Assembly (NCBI GenBank): GCA_000153745.1
Contig: DS022282.1
Location: 292,027-356,026 of the forward strand
Length of the DNA: 64,000 nucleotides
Source of the DNA: Rhodobacterales bacterium HTCC2255
Lineage (GTDB): Bacteria; Pseudomonadota; Alphaproteobacteria; Rhodobacterales; Rhodobacteraceae
Direction: 5' to 3'
This document shows positions 35,552 through 47,846 of the stretch, one piece after another. Positions within the stretch are counted from its first letter, which is position 1; every line of letters begins with the position of its first letter. A model generated the notes under the pieces. That model saw only the letters and a list, made by a program, of their open reading frames with translations, was not told the DNA's origin and made no database searches. The position numbers were made by a program, and so were the translations under genes.

Positions 35552-36445
35552 ATGCATTTTATTAAGATTATGACAGCAATTTTATTATTATCTCCTTTTA
35601 CAGCTATGGCTCAGTCAACAAATACATTTAAAGTTGCGGTGGAAGTAAATGATCAAATTATTACAAATTATGAAATTTCTCAAAGAATAAAAATGCTTGA
35701 AATATTTGGAGCAAAGTCTGTTTCTAAAAAAGAAGTCATAAACTCACTTATTAATGAAAGACTTTATACTTATTCGGCGAATGAACTTGGCGCATTACCA
35801 AACAATTCTGAAATAGATAAAGGTTTAGATGATTTTGCAAAAAGGGGTAATCTAAACAAAAAAGATCTATTAGCATATTTAGACACAAGAAACGTTTCAC
35901 AGGAAACACTTCTCGCATACATTACATCCGGCTTAACACAGCGAAAAGTAATTCAGAAAAAATTTGTAAATAACATAATTATTTCTCAAAGTGATGTTGC
36001 TTCTGCGATAGATTTAGAAGGCTTATTATCTAAAGATAATTTCAATATTGTTGAATATATTGAAATTAAATTTCTAAATTTGTTGAGCGACAAAAAAAGC
36101 CTTAAGTATCTAAATACAATTAATAAAATGGTAGATAATTGCTTAGATTTGCAATCAGAAGTAAAAAAATACGAAAATATTTCTTTAATAGTCCATAAAA
36201 AGAGAAGCAATGATTTACAAAAAAATATTCTTAATGAATTAAATAATTTAGACATTAATGAAACAAAGGTAGTAAAAAATTTAAAAAATGAACATTATTT
36301 ATTAATGCTATGTTCACGTAATTCAGAAATGGATAAAAACACAATAGAAACTTTACGTAATAAAATTTTTAACAATAGAATAAATAAAATTGGAAAAGCA
36401 TACATTCAAAAGTTAAAAGGCGAAGCCTTTGTAGATATTAAATGA
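35552..36445 (+). CDS. surA: SurA-like periplasmic chaperone, reduced
   Basis: Periplasmic chaperone for outer-membrane proteins such as LptD. It has 297 residues with a signal peptide (KIMTAILLLSPFTAMAQ). The SurA_N domain is clear (KVAVEVNDQIITNYEISQRI, LINERLYTYSANELG). The remaining 150 residues occupy the place of the parvulin PPIase domain, but I see no canonical parvulin active-site motif, and the protein is shorter than the usual 400-430. It is therefore probably a chaperone without isomerase activity. It sits 8 nt after lptD and overlaps pdxA by 4 nt. Confidence 0.85.
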   Translation: MHFIKIMTAILLLSPFTAMAQSTNTFKVAVEVNDQIITNYEISQRIKMLEIFGAKSVSKKEVINSLINERLYTYSANELGALPNNSEIDKGLDDFAKRGNLNKKDLLAYLDTRNVSQETLLAYITSGLTQRKVIQKKFVNNIIISQSDVASAIDLEGLLSKDNFNIVEYIEIKFLNLLSDKKSLKYLNTINKMVDNCLDLQSEVKKYENISLIVHKKRSNDLQKNILNELNNLDINETKVVKNLKNEHYLLMLCSRNSEMDKNTIETLRNKIFNNRINKIGKAYIQKLKGEAFVDIK

Positions 36446-37419
36446 ATTTACCAGTAGCACTAACATGCGGTGATCCAAATGGTATTGGAATTGATATTTC
36501 ATTTGAAGCTAAAAAAGAATTAAAAAATAGAATACCATTTTTTTTGATTGCAGACATTAATCATTTAAAAAAACGAGCTCATGCTCAAAGCTTTGTAAAG
36601 ATTCAACATCCAAAAGAATGTTTTAATATATCTAAAGATATTTTGCCAGTATTGCACCATGAGTTCCCTGAAACACCAACATTAAATGGATCTCAACCCG
36701 GTAATGCATTGGCCACAACTGAAGTTATTGAACGCGCTGTTGATCTATTCCAAAATCATGAAATTCATGCAATTTGTACTAATCCAATTAATAAAGAGGT
36801 TCTAAAAGAAGGTTGTGGATTTGAATACCCAGGCCACACTGAGTATTTAGCAAACTTAGCAGGACATAAAAATTCTGTTATGATGTTGCTTTGTGAAGAA
36901 CTTCGCGTTGTCCCCACAACAATTCATATTGCCTTAAAAGATGTATCCAAACTGTTAACAAAAGAATTATTAATAAATACAATAAATACCACCAGGGATG
37001 CACTTATAAATCATTTTGGAATTAAGAAACCACGGGTTGCTATATCGGGATTAAATCCTCACGCTGGCGAAAATGGTATTTTTGGTCAAGAAGAAATAAA
37101 AATTATCAATCCAACAATTGAAAAATTACGTTCCCAAGGTTTTGATATTATTGGTCCTTTATCAGCGGATACAATGTTCCATAAAGAAGCACGAAACAAT
37201 TATGATGTAGCTATTTGCATGTATCACGATCAAGCTCTTATACCTATTAAAACTATTGATTTTTATGGTGGGGTGAATGTAACTTTGGGCTTACCTTTTA
37301 TTCGAACTTCTCCGGATCATGGAACAGCTTTTGAACTTGCAGGTACAAGAAAAGCAAACCCAAGAAGTTTAATAAGTGCTTTAGAAGTAGCATATAAAAT
37401 TTCTAATGGAAAAATATAA
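36442..37419 (+). CDS. pdxA: 4-hydroxythreonine-4-phosphate dehydrogenase
   Basis: NAD-dependent step of pyridoxal-5'-phosphate synthesis (DXP-dependent pathway). It has 325 residues. [10 protein letters not shown] opens the protein, [15 protein letters not shown] and [16 protein letters not shown] carry metal- and substrate-binding His residues, and [11 protein letters not shown] is the C-terminal metal site. Its start overlaps the surA stop as ATGA. Confidence 0.96.
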   Translation: MNLPVALTCGDPNGIGIDISFEAKKELKNRIPFFLIADINHLKKRAHAQSFVKIQHPKECFNISKDILPVLHHEFPETPTLNGSQPGNALATTEVIERAVDLFQNHEIHAICTNPINKEVLKEGCGFEYPGHTEYLANLAGHKNSVMMLLCEELRVVPTTIHIALKDVSKLLTKELLINTINTTRDALINHFGIKKPRVAISGLNPHAGENGIFGQEEIKIINPTIEKLRSQGFDIIGPLSADTMFHKEARNNYDVAICMYHDQALIPIKTIDFYGGVNVTLGLPFIRTSPDHGTAFELAGTRKANPRSLISALEVAYKISNGKI

Positions 37420-37420
37420 G

Positions 37421-38263
37421 ATGAGTTTGAATACATTAGATGGCTTGCCCCCTCTTAGGGAAATTATTAATGAATACCAACTTTCTGCAAAAAAATCTTT
37501 AGGTCAAAATTTTTTATTAGACTTAAATTTAACAAATAAAATAGCTCGCATGGCCGGAGATTTAACGAATCATACGGTCCTTGAGATAGGTCCTGGGCCA
37601 GGTGGATTGACACGAGCACTCCTAAATTCTGGAGCAAAAAAAGTTTTAGCCATTGAACGAGATGAAAGATTGATCCCTGCTTTAAATCAAATCAAAGAAC
37701 ACTTTGATAACCGATTGGAAGTAAAGTACACCGATGCTCTTAATGAAAACATCGAAGCTTATTTAAATGGTCCAGTAAAAGTTGTTGCTAATTTACCTTA
37801 CAATATAGGAACTGAATTATTGGTACGTTGGCTCACTCCAAGTGAATGGCCCCCATATTGGGAAAGTTTAACACTTATGTTCCAAAAAGAAGTAGCCAAG
37901 AGGATTGTTGCCACGCCAGGATCAAAAGCTTACGGACGCTTAGCGCTATTAGTTCAATGGCGCTGCAATGCAAAAATAGTAATGGAAATCTCACCCCAAG
38001 CGTTCACACCTCCACCTAAAGTAACATCAGCTGTTGTACATATAGAACGTTTAACAAACCCAAGATTTGAAGCAGATGGTAAAGTTTTAGAAAAAATTGT
38101 TGCTGCAGCATTTAATCAACGGAGAAAAATGTTGCGCGTAAGTCTTAAGGCCTTCTCACCTATTATTGAAGACATATTAATTGATGTTGGGATTAAACCA
38201 ACTCAAAGAGCCGAAGAAATATCACTTGAACAATTTTGTGCTCTTGCCCGAGTGTTAAATTAA
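37421..38263 (+). CDS. rsmA: 16S rRNA (A1518/A1519) dimethyltransferase
   Basis: Late ribosome-assembly methyltransferase (KsgA) that dimethylates two adjacent adenines near the 3' end of 16S rRNA. I use the ATG at 37421 (280 residues, GGA about 10 nt upstream); the frame is open to 37406, overlapping pdx[15 protein letters not shown] is the family entry motif, [16 protein letters not shown] binds SAM, and [14 protein letters not shown] is the NLPY catalytic motif. Last gene of the lpt-surA-pdxA-rsmA series; it converges on a DUF4167 gene with a 4-nt overlap. Confidence 0.96.
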   Translation: MSLNTLDGLPPLREIINEYQLSAKKSLGQNFLLDLNLTNKIARMAGDLTNHTVLEIGPGPGGLTRALLNSGAKKVLAIERDERLIPALNQIKEHFDNRLEVKYTDALNENIEAYLNGPVKVVANLPYNIGTELLVRWLTPSEWPPYWESLTLMFQKEVAKRIVATPGSKAYGRLALLVQWRCNAKIVMEISPQAFTPPPKVTSAVVHIERLTNPRFEADGKVLEKIVAAAFNQRRKMLRVSLKAFSPIIEDILIDVGIKPTQRAEEISLEQFCALARVLN

Positions 38264-38769
38264 GTTTCTACGTTGCCTTCATCTAAAGTTTTGGGCCTTT
38301 CTTCATGAACAATTTCTATTTTTTTCTTAACAGGACGTCTTTTATTTTTTGGCTCTAATTCATTGCTTTTGATCTCAGCTTGATCATTTTCTAAAACCTC
38401 AGAAATAACAACTTCATCTCCAATGCTTGAATTTAATTGCGTTTCATCATTAGCAGTACTGTTATTCTGGGATCTATTCTCATGCTGTTTTTGTTGTTGT
38501 TCTCGTTTGGCATCTAGTTCTTTTTGAGCAACAACCAAAAGACGAGAATAGTGCTCTGAGTGTTGGAGAAAATTCTCATGAGCGATCCGATCACCAGCAA
38601 GCATGGCATCACTAGCTAATGACTGGTACTTATCAATAATTTGCTGTGGGGTTCCTCGTACGCGTCCTTCAGGGCCAGAACTATCAAATACACGGTTTAT
38701 AACATTTCCCGGATTTTGGCGTCGATTATTATTTTTATTACGTGATCGTGATTTGTTAGATGTTCTCAT
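38260..38769 (-). CDS. DUF4167 domain protein
   Basis: A 169-residue protein typical of Alphaproteobacteria. The ATG at 38769 ([20 protein letters not shown]) is preferred over an upstream TTG. The N-terminal basic, Asn-rich stretch is followed by the conserved DUF4167 block [20 protein letters not shown] and HSEHYSRLL (about 35-85). A Gln/Glu-rich variable tail ends in a basic patch. Function unknown; the basic N-terminus suggests nucleic-acid or ribosome contact. It lies downstream of prmC. Confidence 0.85.
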   Translation of the reverse strand: MRTSNKSRSRNKNNNRRQNPGNVINRVFDSSGPEGRVRGTPQQIIDKYQSLASDAMLAGDRIAHENFLQHSEHYSRLLVVAQKELDAKREQQQKQHENRSQNNSTANDETQLNSSIGDEVVISEVLENDQAEIKSNELEPKNKRRPVKKKIEIVHEERPKTLDEGNVET

Positions 38770-38945
38770 TAAATGCAATTGCCTTGTTTGTAATTGAAGA
38801 GCACAAAAATGTGTAAATGTCCTAATTTTGGACTAGGAAAGAGGTAAAATCCTCTATTTCATATTTTTGTTATAAATGAATGACATATTAAAACAAGTGC
38901 AAATTTACAAATTTCAAATTGTTATTTGTTTCCTTTTTATTTTAT

Positions 38946-39779
38946 TTACTCAATCCAGGACGCTGAAAGTACTCTATCTTTATTATTAATATCCTTTACC
39001 AATTTAATATCTTTATATCCATGATTTTTTAATAAATGCGTTACCTTTTTGCCTTGATCATATCCTATTTCTAATATTAATTTTCCATTTGGAATTAATA
39101 GGTTTTTTGCTCCATCTAAAATATGTCTATACGCGCCCAGCCCATCACCTTCTGGAGTTAATGCTATGCGCGGCTCCCAGTTCAAAACACTTTTTGACAG
39201 AATTTTCATATCATTTTCAGATATATAGGGTGGGTTTGATATAATTAAATCAAATTTTTCTTTTATACCCTCGCACCAGTTGCCTAAGTTAAATGATACT
39301 CTTTGACTAAGGCTTAATAAGTTAGCATTTTGTTTTGCAACATTTAAAGCATCCTCAGATTTATCAATTCCCACACCAATTGCGTCTTTATATTCATCAA
39401 GTAAGCTTAATATTATACACCCAGAACCAGTCCCTAAATCTAAAATGTTGTAAAACTTTCCTTGTGATAATGTATGCTCAATTAATGTTTCTGTGTCTGG
39501 TCGTGGATCTAAAACATTAGGTGAAACAATAAATTTATTTTTCCAGAAGTATCTTTCACCAATTATTTGTGAAATTGGCTGAAATTCTAAACGTTTATTA
39601 ATAAGTGTTTTAAAATAATTATATATATCATCAGATATTTCATGATCTAGTTGGAGAATTTTTCCTTTCAAATTTAAAGTAAATTCTAATAATATTTTAG
39701 CCTCTCGTTTAGCATTTTGACCAGAAACTTTCTCTAACAATTGAGATGACTCTTTAAGAATTAGAGCGACTGAAGCCAT
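38946..39779 (-). CDS. prmC: Release factor glutamine methyltransferase
   Basis: Methylates the Gln of the GGQ motif in release factors, using SAM. It has 277 residues. An N-terminal helical domain is followed by DPRPDTETLIEHTL, the SAM loop ILDLGTGSGCIILSLL and the catalytic NPPYISENDM, which places the Gln side chain. Its ATG overlaps the prfA stop by one nucleotide, coupling enzyme and substrate synthesis. Confidence 0.96.
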   Translation of the reverse strand: MASVALILKESSQLLEKVSGQNAKREAKILLEFTLNLKGKILQLDHEISDDIYNYFKTLINKRLEFQPISQIIGERYFWKNKFIVSPNVLDPRPDTETLIEHTLSQGKFYNILDLGTGSGCIILSLLDEYKDAIGVGIDKSEDALNVAKQNANLLSLSQRVSFNLGNWCEGIKEKFDLIISNPPYISENDMKILSKSVLNWEPRIALTPEGDGLGAYRHILDGAKNLLIPNGKLILEIGYDQGKKVTHLLKNHGYKDIKLVKDINNKDRVLSASWIE

Positions 39780-40834
39780 TACGGGTTCAACTCAGAAAGT
39801 TTTGTGGCTTGATCATCAGCGGTTAACGCATCAATAAATTCATTCAAATCTCCCTGCATTACTTGATCAAGTTTATAAAGAGTTAAATTTATACGATGAT
39901 CACTAACTCGACCTTGGGGGAAATTATATGTCCTAATTCGTTCTGATCTATCCCCACTTCCAACTTGATCTTTTCTTGTAGCTGCACGTTCATCAGCTGC
40001 TTGTTGACGTTGAAGATCATATAAACGTGTCCTTAAAACATTCATAGCAATCTCGCGATTTCTATGTTGTGATTTTTCTGAACTTGTAACGATCAGTCCA
40101 GTAGGCAAATGGGTAATTCGAACGGCAGAGTCAGTGGTATTAACATGCTGTCCACCTGCACCTGATGACCTATAAGTATCAAGTCGAATATCTGTAGTAG
40201 GAATTTCTAGATCAATATTCTCAGCTTCAGGCATAATAGCTACAGTAGCTGCAGATGTATGAACGCGTCCTCCACTTTCGGTTGTTGGAACCCTTTGAAC
40301 TCTATGAACTCCACTTTCATATTTAAGTCGAGCAAATACCCCAACACCTTTTACATTTATGATTGCCTCTTTATATCCACCAAGTTCAGTTTCATTTCCT
40401 TCAACAATTTCAAATTTCCACCCTTGATCTTCACAAAACCTATTATACATCCGTAATAAATCCCCAGCAAATAAGGCTGCTTCATCACCACCAGTACCTG
40501 CCCTAATTTCAATGATAGCTGGCTTGTCGTCCGCCTCATCTTTTGGCAATAATGACAACAAAAGTTTGTGTTCAAGAATAGGTAATTTTTCTTTTAAATT
40601 CGGCAACTCTTCCTCTGCCAAAACTTTCAATTCAGGGTCTAATAACATTTCTTCAGCCTCAGAAATATCTAAAAGCGTAGCCTTATAATTTTCAATCTGG
40701 TCAACTACAGGCTTTAAATCTGAATACTCTTTAGACAATTTAGCGATTTCATCTACAGCTGATCCATCTGCCATTTTAGCTTCAAGATAGTCAAAACGTG
40801 CACAAATCTGCTCAAGTTTTTCTTGTGATACCAT
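39779..40834 (-). CDS. prfA: Peptide chain release factor 1
   Basis: Recognises UAA and UAG stop codons and triggers peptide release. It has 351 residues. The decoding loop contains a PxT motif ([16 protein letters not shown], tripeptide PTT-like), and the catalytic loop is [19 protein letters not shown] with the GGQ. It is coupled to prmC by a one-nucleotide overlap. Confidence 0.97.
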   Translation of the reverse strand: MVSQEKLEQICARFDYLEAKMADGSAVDEIAKLSKEYSDLKPVVDQIENYKATLLDISEAEEMLLDPELKVLAEEELPNLKEKLPILEHKLLLSLLPKDEADDKPAIIEIRAGTGGDEAALFAGDLLRMYNRFCEDQGWKFEIVEGNETELGGYKEAIINVKGVGVFARLKYESGVHRVQRVPTTESGGRVHTSAATVAIMPEAENIDLEIPTTDIRLDTYRSSGAGGQHVNTTDSAVRITHLPTGLIVTSSEKSQHRNREIAMNVLRTRLYDLQRQQAADERAATRKDQVGSGDRSERIRTYNFPQGRVSDHRINLTLYKLDQVMQGDLNEFIDALTADDQATKLSELNP

Positions 40835-40916
40835 TAAATATTTTTCCTATGTCTTGAGCCATTAAACTAATAACTGTGGATATATGTTATAAATAAATAA
40901 ATCTTAAAAAAATTAA

Positions 40917-42026
40917 TTATTTCTCTTGATCAATTTCTTTTGACCGTTTTTCAACAAGTTTGACAATATGATCTACCATTTTTTCATTTTCAATTTTATG
41001 ATCTTGCTTGCCTGCCCAATATACCATACCAGAACCTGCTCCACCACCTGTGAAACCAACATCAGTCATAAGTGCTTCGCCTGGTCCATTAACAACACAT
41101 CCAATAATCGATAATGACATAGGAGTTTTTATATGTTCCAATTTCTTTTCTAATTCAGATACTGTTTTTATGACATCAAAACCTTGTCTGGCACATGATG
41201 GACATGAAATAATATTAACGCCACGATGGCGTAATCCAAGTGATTTTAAAATTTCAAATCCAACTTTAACTTCTTCAACTGGGTCTGCAGATAAAGAAAC
41301 ACGCAATGTATCACCTATTCCCATCCATAAAAGATTACCTAAACCGATTGCAGATTTTATTGTTCCACTTGTAAGGCCTCCAGCTTCAGTAATACCTAGG
41401 TGTATAGGCGCATCTGTTGCTTCCGCTAAACCTTGATATGCTGCAGCTGACATAAATACATCAGATGCTTTTACTGATATCTTATAATTCTGAAAATCAT
41501 TTTCCTCTAATATTCTGATGTGATTTAATCCACTTTCAATCATTGCATCTGGACAGGGCTCGCCATATTTATCTAATAACTGCTTTTCAAGGGATCCTCC
41601 ATTAACACCAATGCGAATAGAACAGCCATGATCTTTTGCAGCTTTAATAACCTCTTTGATACGTTCACTCGATCCAATATTACCTGGATTTATTCGTAGG
41701 CATGCTGCACCAGCTTCAGCAGCTTCAATTGCGCGTTTATAATGAAAGTGTATGTCAGCAATCAATGGAACTTGACTTTCCTTTACAATTTCATGCATCG
41801 CTTTTGTTGAGGCAATATCAGGGCAGCTCACCCTAACCATATCTGCACCAGCATCCGCACAAGAGTTTATTTGATTTACAGTGGCGCTAACATCATGAGT
41901 GAGTGTGTTTGTCATTGTTTGTACTGATATCGGAGAGTCCCCACCCACAGGAACATTTCCGACATAAATTTTTCTAGATTTTCTGCGGTAAATATTCCGC
42001 CACGGCCTTATAGAATTCAAACTCAT
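40917..42026 (-). CDS. ispG: 4-hydroxy-3-methylbut-2-en-1-yl diphosphate synthase
   Basis: Penultimate enzyme of the MEP isoprenoid pathway; reduces MEcPP to HMBPP using a [4Fe-4S] cluster. It has 369 residues. [20 protein letters not shown] begins the TIM barrel, and the cluster ligands are the two Cys of [11 protein letters not shown] and the Cys of [11 protein letters not shown], with Glu in the same block. It may be transcribed with the RodZ-like gene, which ends 60 nt upstream. Confidence 0.97.
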   Translation of the reverse strand: MSLNSIRPWRNIYRRKSRKIYVGNVPVGGDSPISVQTMTNTLTHDVSATVNQINSCADAGADMVRVSCPDIASTKAMHEIVKESQVPLIADIHFHYKRAIEAAEAGAACLRINPGNIGSSERIKEVIKAAKDHGCSIRIGVNGGSLEKQLLDKYGEPCPDAMIESGLNHIRILEENDFQNYKISVKASDVFMSAAAYQGLAEATDAPIHLGITEAGGLTSGTIKSAIGLGNLLWMGIGDTLRVSLSADPVEEVKVGFEILKSLGLRHRGVNIISCPSCARQGFDVIKTVSELEKKLEHIKTPMSLSIIGCVVNGPGEALMTDVGFTGGGAGSGMVYWAGKQDHKIENEKMVDHIVKLVEKRSKEIDQEK

Positions 42027-42086
42027 TCAAATCTTCCAGATTGTGATAAAACATACAATACAATTTATAGTAACAGGATCAACAGA

Positions 42087-43280
42087 CTATTGTTCAATAG
42101 ATTGTACTATGATCTTTGTATTTATGGGTGGCTCAAGTGGCAAAGTTAGACTATTTTCAACAATTGTATAATTTTCTAATATCTTTTTGGCCTGCAAATT
42201 TACCTTTTTTGCAACACCTGTGGCAGTTCCTAATGGGCCATAGAAATCATTGCCTATCATTAAATAAACAAAACCAGAATTACCCGCTCGTAAAAAAACA
42301 GATTGTGCTGATTTAGGAACTTCGTATCTTTGGCCAGTATCTAAAATATTCTCAAATAATATATTTCCATTTGGTTCATAAATACGTATCCAAGCAGGTT
42401 TCTGAGCAACAACATAAATTGTAGGAGGTTCTGGCCTAGTAACTTGTGGAGTTTCTTTAAATTCAGCAGTATCTAAATCTTTATTTTTTTCGGTTAAAGA
42501 TTTAGTATTCTCAACATAAACACCTGATATAGATGGGTCTATCGCAGATATTGGTCCGTCTCTTGGCGTCATAACAGGCAATATTAATTCTGTAGGACGA
42601 TAAAATTCTTCAAGGTCAGAATTACTTACAATATTAAAATTATTATTATCGATATCTTCAAAGAAATTTTTATCATTTATAGAAGTAGAATAATTAGCCT
42701 GAACTGAGGGTGATTGATTGATGGGAGATAGATTTACTTTTTGAACTTCATTTAAAACTGTAATACCCCCATATCCCAATCCTAATATCAAAAACAATAA
42801 TGCTGCTAGTGAAAATAGTCCTGAAAAAGAAAAGTGATTAAATATACCGTTATTTATTCTCTTCTTTCTTATTCGAGGATTTAGTATTGGTTCATCTAAA
42901 AGTTTAGTTGGCTTTACTACTTTATTTCTTTTTGTTCCATCAATCTCCGACTGTAGGCCAATAAAGCCACTTTCTTTACAAAATTGATCAAAGCATTCTT
43001 CAGGATTTAAATTCAGATGAGTTGCATAAGATCTTACATACCCTGCGATAAAACTTGGTGCAGGAAATGCATTAATATCTGCATTCTCTATACCAAGTAA
43101 AAATTCAATTCGAAGCCTTGTTTCTTTTTGTACATCTTCGAGAGTTTTACCCAAAGTAGCACGTTCACCACGCAATTTATCACCCAGTGTAACAATATAT
43201 GAATCATAACCTTTTAACTCAAGCTTTTCAGGGTGAAAGCCAGGTATTATTTTACCAATTTTTTTTCGTGTTAAAGACAA
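42087..43280 (-). CDS. RodZ-like helix-turn-helix membrane protein
   Basis: A 397-residue bitopic protein. The N-terminal cytoplasmic HTH (LGDKLRGERATLGKTLEDVQ, FLLGIENADINAFPAPSFIA) spans about 30-110, a single membrane helix lies near 150-172 (FSLAALLFLILGLGYGGITV), and the periplasmic C-terminal part has a DUF4115 domain (KPAWIRIYEPNGNILFENIL). RodZ links MreB to the wall machinery in rod-shaped cells. No ATG is available: the frame starts at a TTG (43280), and in-frame alternatives near the HTH are not better. The 24 residues before the HTH are therefore somewhat uncertain. An ispG neighbour is usual for this family. Confidence 0.85.
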   Translation of the reverse strand: MSLTRKKIGKIIPGFHPEKLELKGYDSYIVTLGDKLRGERATLGKTLEDVQKETRLRIEFLLGIENADINAFPAPSFIAGYVRSYATHLNLNPEECFDQFCKESGFIGLQSEIDGTKRNKVVKPTKLLDEPILNPRIRKKRINNGIFNHFSFSGLFSLAALLFLILGLGYGGITVLNEVQKVNLSPINQSPSVQANYSTSINDKNFFEDIDNNNFNIVSNSDLEEFYRPTELILPVMTPRDGPISAIDPSISGVYVENTKSLTEKNKDLDTAEFKETPQVTRPEPPTIYVVAQKPAWIRIYEPNGNILFENILDTGQRYEVPKSAQSVFLRAGNSGFVYLMIGNDFYGPLGTATGVAKKVNLQAKKILENYTIVENSLTLPLEPPINTKIIVQSIEQ

Positions 43281-43364
43281 ATTGATTCGCTATTCATGTA
43301 TATGAAATGTTGACCAAACATACATATAAATTTTACAATTTGCACTGCTCAATTAAAAATCTAT

Positions 43365-44588
43365 TTAAGCGGTGATTTTTAGCCTACTCAATTCACAGTG
43401 TGACCACAATTCATCCATTGCATTTACTAGTATATCTACCATTTCTTGAGTATGAACCGGTGAAGGTGTAAACCTAAGTCTTTCTGTACCACGTGGAACA
43501 GTTGGAAAATTTATTGGTTGCACATAAATTCCATAATCATTTAACAACCGGTCAGAAATCATTTTACATTTAACTGGATCACCAACGTGTATTGGCACGA
43601 TATGACTGCCATGATCATCAAAAGGTAACCCTAAGCCACGAAATCGTAGTTTTAATTGTTTTGCAATATCTTGATGTTTTTTTCTAATTTCTGTGTTTTC
43701 TTTTAAGAGACGCACAGATTTAGTAGCAGCCGCAGCAAGCGCTGGTGGTAATGAAGAAGTAAAAATAAAACCAGGGGCATAAGATCTTATAGCATCTACA
43801 AAGCGAGGACTTGCAGCAATATAGCCACCTATTACGCCGTAAGCTTTCGCAAGTGTACCATTAAATATATCTATTCGACTTGATAGATTTAACATTTCAC
43901 AAACACCACCACCTTTAGCTCCGTACATACCAACCGCATGAACTTCATCGATATAAGTCAAAGCATTAAACTCATCTGCCAAGTCGCATATTTCTTCAAT
44001 TGGAGCAAAATCACCGTCCATTGAGTATAATGACTCAAAAGCAATAATTTTTGGCCTACTTGGATCAATGGTTTCAAGCAACTGACGTAAATGTTTCACA
44101 TCGTTGTGGCGAAAAATTTGTTTTTCACAATTTCCATGCCTTATGCCTTCAATCATAGATGCATGATTTAGCTCATCTGATAATATTACTAAATTTGGAA
44201 AAAGTTTTGGCAATGCTGATAAAGTAGCTTCATTTGCATTGTAAGCTGACGTGAATAACAATGCTGCGTCTTTTTGATGAAGCTCAGCTAATTCTTTTTC
44301 AAGTTCTTTGTGGAATACTGTATTACCAGAAATATTTCTAGTACCACCAGATCCAACCCCTGCACTATCAATGCTCTTTTTTAAAGCTGATATGACTTCT
44401 GGGCTTTGCCCCATTCCAAGATAATCATTACCACACCAAACTGTTATTTCAGTTTGCGTTCCGTCAGTTTGGACCCAGTTTGCTTTTGGATATTCACCAT
44501 TTATGCGGCTAATATCCTGAAATACTCGATATCTTCCTTCAGCGTGCAAAGCATTTAACGCTTTATCTATTTGATGATCATAGTTCAT
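43365..44588 (-). CDS. hemA: 5-aminolevulinate synthase
   Basis: PLP enzyme that condenses glycine and succinyl-CoA to 5-aminolevulinate, the C4 route to heme characteristic of Alphaproteobacteria. I start at the ATG at 44588 ([20 protein letters not shown], 407 residues, GGA 7 nt upstream) rather than the TTG four codons earlier. The Gly-rich [10 protein letters not shown], the Asp-containing [12 protein letters not shown] and the PLP Lys in [13 protein letters not shown] are all present. Confidence 0.97.
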   Translation of the reverse strand: MNYDHQIDKALNALHAEGRYRVFQDISRINGEYPKANWVQTDGTQTEITVWCGNDYLGMGQSPEVISALKKSIDSAGVGSGGTRNISGNTVFHKELEKELAELHQKDAALLFTSAYNANEATLSALPKLFPNLVILSDELNHASMIEGIRHGNCEKQIFRHNDVKHLRQLLETIDPSRPKIIAFESLYSMDGDFAPIEEICDLADEFNALTYIDEVHAVGMYGAKGGGVCEMLNLSSRIDIFNGTLAKAYGVIGGYIAASPRFVDAIRSYAPGFIFTSSLPPALAAAATKSVRLLKENTEIRKKHQDIAKQLKLRFRGLGLPFDDHGSHIVPIHVGDPVKCKMISDRLLNDYGIYVQPINFPTVPRGTERLRFTPSPVHTQEMVDILVNAMDELWSHCELSRLKITA

Positions 44589-44756
44589 TCTGTAGTCCAA
44601 TTTAATTATAATTTTTTCTTAAACCAATTACCTTGAAAAATTAAGTCCCAAAACGCCGCAGTTATATAATTTTTTAAATCTGTACATATCTTTCATACCA
44701 AATGTTTCTTAATTATACAATAAGAATTCAATAAATGGAATACGTTTTGATGAAAT

Positions 44757-45017
44757 TTATTTATTTTTAAGGAAATAATTAGTTATTCTATTAATTGCAG
44801 ATAAAAGTTCAGGAGGAATTTCTGACTTTCCACTCACCCAGTTATATAAATCATGATCATTCTCAGACATCATTAATTCGTGTTCATTTAATTCTTCAAT
44901 GGAGAGTTTAGACATTTCGTTATCAGCGAACCCACCAAGAATTAAATCCATTTCTTTTATCCCACGGTGCCAAGATCGCATTCTTAATCTTTTTAACCTC
45001 GTTGAGTGATCTTCCAT
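44757..45017 (-). CDS. sdhE: Succinate dehydrogenase assembly factor 2 (FAD assembly)
   Basis: Small chaperone that promotes covalent FAD attachment to SdhA. It has 86 residues with the diagnostic RGxxE motif in SWHRGIKEMDLILGGFAD and a helical C-terminus (LYNWVSGKSEIPPEL). AAGGAG precedes the ATG. It is not next to sdhCDAB here. Confidence 0.9.
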   Translation of the reverse strand: MEDHSTRLKRLRMRSWHRGIKEMDLILGGFADNEMSKLSIEELNEHELMMSENDHDLYNWVSGKSEIPPELLSAINRITNYFLKNK

Positions 45018-45126
45018 AGAATTCTCCTTTATAATCTAAATGCTACAGATAATTTTAAGGTCAAGTAAAAAGGAGAACTTGAACATAAAATATTTATAGT
45101 TAATTAATTAAATAAACAAAGAGTAA

Positions 45127-46332
<1,206 letters not shown>

Positions 46333-46342
46333 ATATAAAATA

Positions 46343-46804
46343 TTAGACTGATAATCTTTGTGTGGATTTTATTTCCTCCATTGATAACAGAGCTGTCACA
46401 TTAAATATTTTTACCTCTGAAATTAAAGCTTGATAGAATTCGTCATAAGCCTTTGCATTTCTTACTCGAACTTTCAGGATATAGTCTATATCACCAGCTA
46501 ATCGATGCGCTTCCAAAACTTCTTCTCTAGATAATAGGGCATTTAAAAAGCTATCCTGCCAATCTTTTTCATGTTCAGACGTTCTCACAAGAACAAAAAA
46601 ACATGCTTCTAAACCAAGTTTATCTGGATCAAGAATAACAGTATGATTTTTTATTATTCCAATTTTTCTTAATTTTTTTATTCTGTTCCAAACAGGAGTT
46701 TTGGAAGCCCCAACTTTTTTTGCGATATCTTCCAATGATTGGGACGCATCTATTTGTAATTCGGTAAGTATTTTTTTGTCTATATTATCCAAGTGGAAAG
46801 CCAT
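46343..46804 (-). CDS. Lrp/AsnC-family transcriptional regulator
   Basis: A 153-residue regulator paralogous to the one at 20403. The HTH is IDKKILTELQIDASQSLEDI with recognition helix ASKTPVWNRIKKL, and the RAM domain contains AHRLAGDIDYILKVRVRNAK. It is divergent from fpr, with a 15-bp palindrome in the shared upstream region. It may control itself, fpr or the convergent aminotransferase; the effector is unknown. Confidence 0.92.
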   Translation of the reverse strand: MAFHLDNIDKKILTELQIDASQSLEDIAKKVGASKTPVWNRIKKLRKIGIIKNHTVILDPDKLGLEACFFVLVRTSEHEKDWQDSFLNALLSREEVLEAHRLAGDIDYILKVRVRNAKAYDEFYQALISEVKIFNVTALLSMEEIKSTQRLSV

Positions 46805-46896
46805 TCCAAATCATCCTCTTGTTTGGTATTTTTTCAATCTAATTAGATTATTTATAGTAATATATTCTTAATATAAAGACATAATATGATTATATA

Positions 46897-46911
46897 TGGA
46901 ATATTATTCCA
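46897..46911. promoter_or_regulatory. 15-bp palindrome TGGAAT-ATT-ATTCCA in the lrp/fpr divergent region
   Basis: A perfect inverted repeat, 93 nt upstream of the Lrp-family start and 104 nt upstream of fpr, in an AT-rich intergenic region (46805-47014). The AT-rich centre and symmetric arms suit an Lrp-type site. Confidence 0.5.
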
Positions 46912-47014
46912 AAATACTTATAAACAAACTTGAATTTAATAACCATAAACTCATATCGATAAATATTTATATCTTAACTTATATAGTATATGGAAAAATT
47001 AATGCTTTTAACAT

Positions 47015-47824
47015 ATGCCAACCTTAAATCAAAGAGTCCATAAATTGACAAAAATTGCTTCAAATACACAAACCGTTACATCAGTTACACACTTCACTGA
47101 TCGCCTATTTTCATTTCGTGTTACTCGACCACAAAGCTTAAGGTTTAGAAGTGGCGAATTTGTAATGATTGGATTGTTAGATGAAAACGAAAAGCCTATC
47201 TTGCGAGCTTATTCAATCGCATCCCCAAGTTGGGACGATGAATTAGAATTCTATTCAATAAAAGTACAAAATGGCCCATTAACTTCAAAGCTTCAAAATA
47301 TTAAAATTGGCGACGCTATAATTATAAAGTCAAAACCAGTTGGTACGTTAGTTTTAGATGCATTATTGCCTGCTAAACGCATTTATTTTATTGCTACGGG
47401 TACAGGTTTTGCACCCTTTGCATCACTTATTCGAGATCCTGATTTGTACGAAAGATATGATCAGATAATAGTATGTCATACTTGTAGGGAAATAGCAGAA
47501 CTAAATTACAGCTCAAAATTAGTTGAATCGCTTAATGATGATCCATTAATAGGAGAAATGGTTGGTGACAAACTCAAGTTCTACCCAACTACAACCCGTG
47601 AATCTTCTGAAAATATGGGCCGTATTACTGATTTGATAATTGATGGAACAATAGAAAATGATCTCAATCTTCCTCCATTAAATCCAAAAACAGATAGGTT
47701 AATGGTCTGTGGGTCGATGGGATTGAATAATGACATAAAGAAAATTTGTGATGCTGCTGGAATGAATGAAGGGTCAAATTCTTCGCCCTCTCATTATGTT
47801 GTAGAAAAAGCCTTTGTGGGATAA
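47015..47824 (+). CDS. fpr: Ferredoxin--NADP+ reductase
   Basis: FAD enzyme of 269 residues that shuttles electrons between NADPH and ferredoxin or flavodoxin, often in oxidative-stress or Fe-S metabolism. The FAD site RAYSIASPSWDDELEFYSIK and the NADP site IYFIATGTGFAPFASLIRDP are clear, followed by RLMVCGSMGLNNDIK and the C-terminal VEKAFVG typical of the bacterial Fpr subclass. No Shine-Dalgarno is visible. Confidence 0.95.
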   Translation: MPTLNQRVHKLTKIASNTQTVTSVTHFTDRLFSFRVTRPQSLRFRSGEFVMIGLLDENEKPILRAYSIASPSWDDELEFYSIKVQNGPLTSKLQNIKIGDAIIIKSKPVGTLVLDALLPAKRIYFIATGTGFAPFASLIRDPDLYERYDQIIVCHTCREIAELNYSSKLVESLNDDPLIGEMVGDKLKFYPTTTRESSENMGRITDLIIDGTIENDLNLPPLNPKTDRLMVCGSMGLNNDIKKICDAAGMNEGSNSSPSHYVVEKAFVG

Positions 47825-47846
47825 TTACCCATTGATTATCCAGGAA

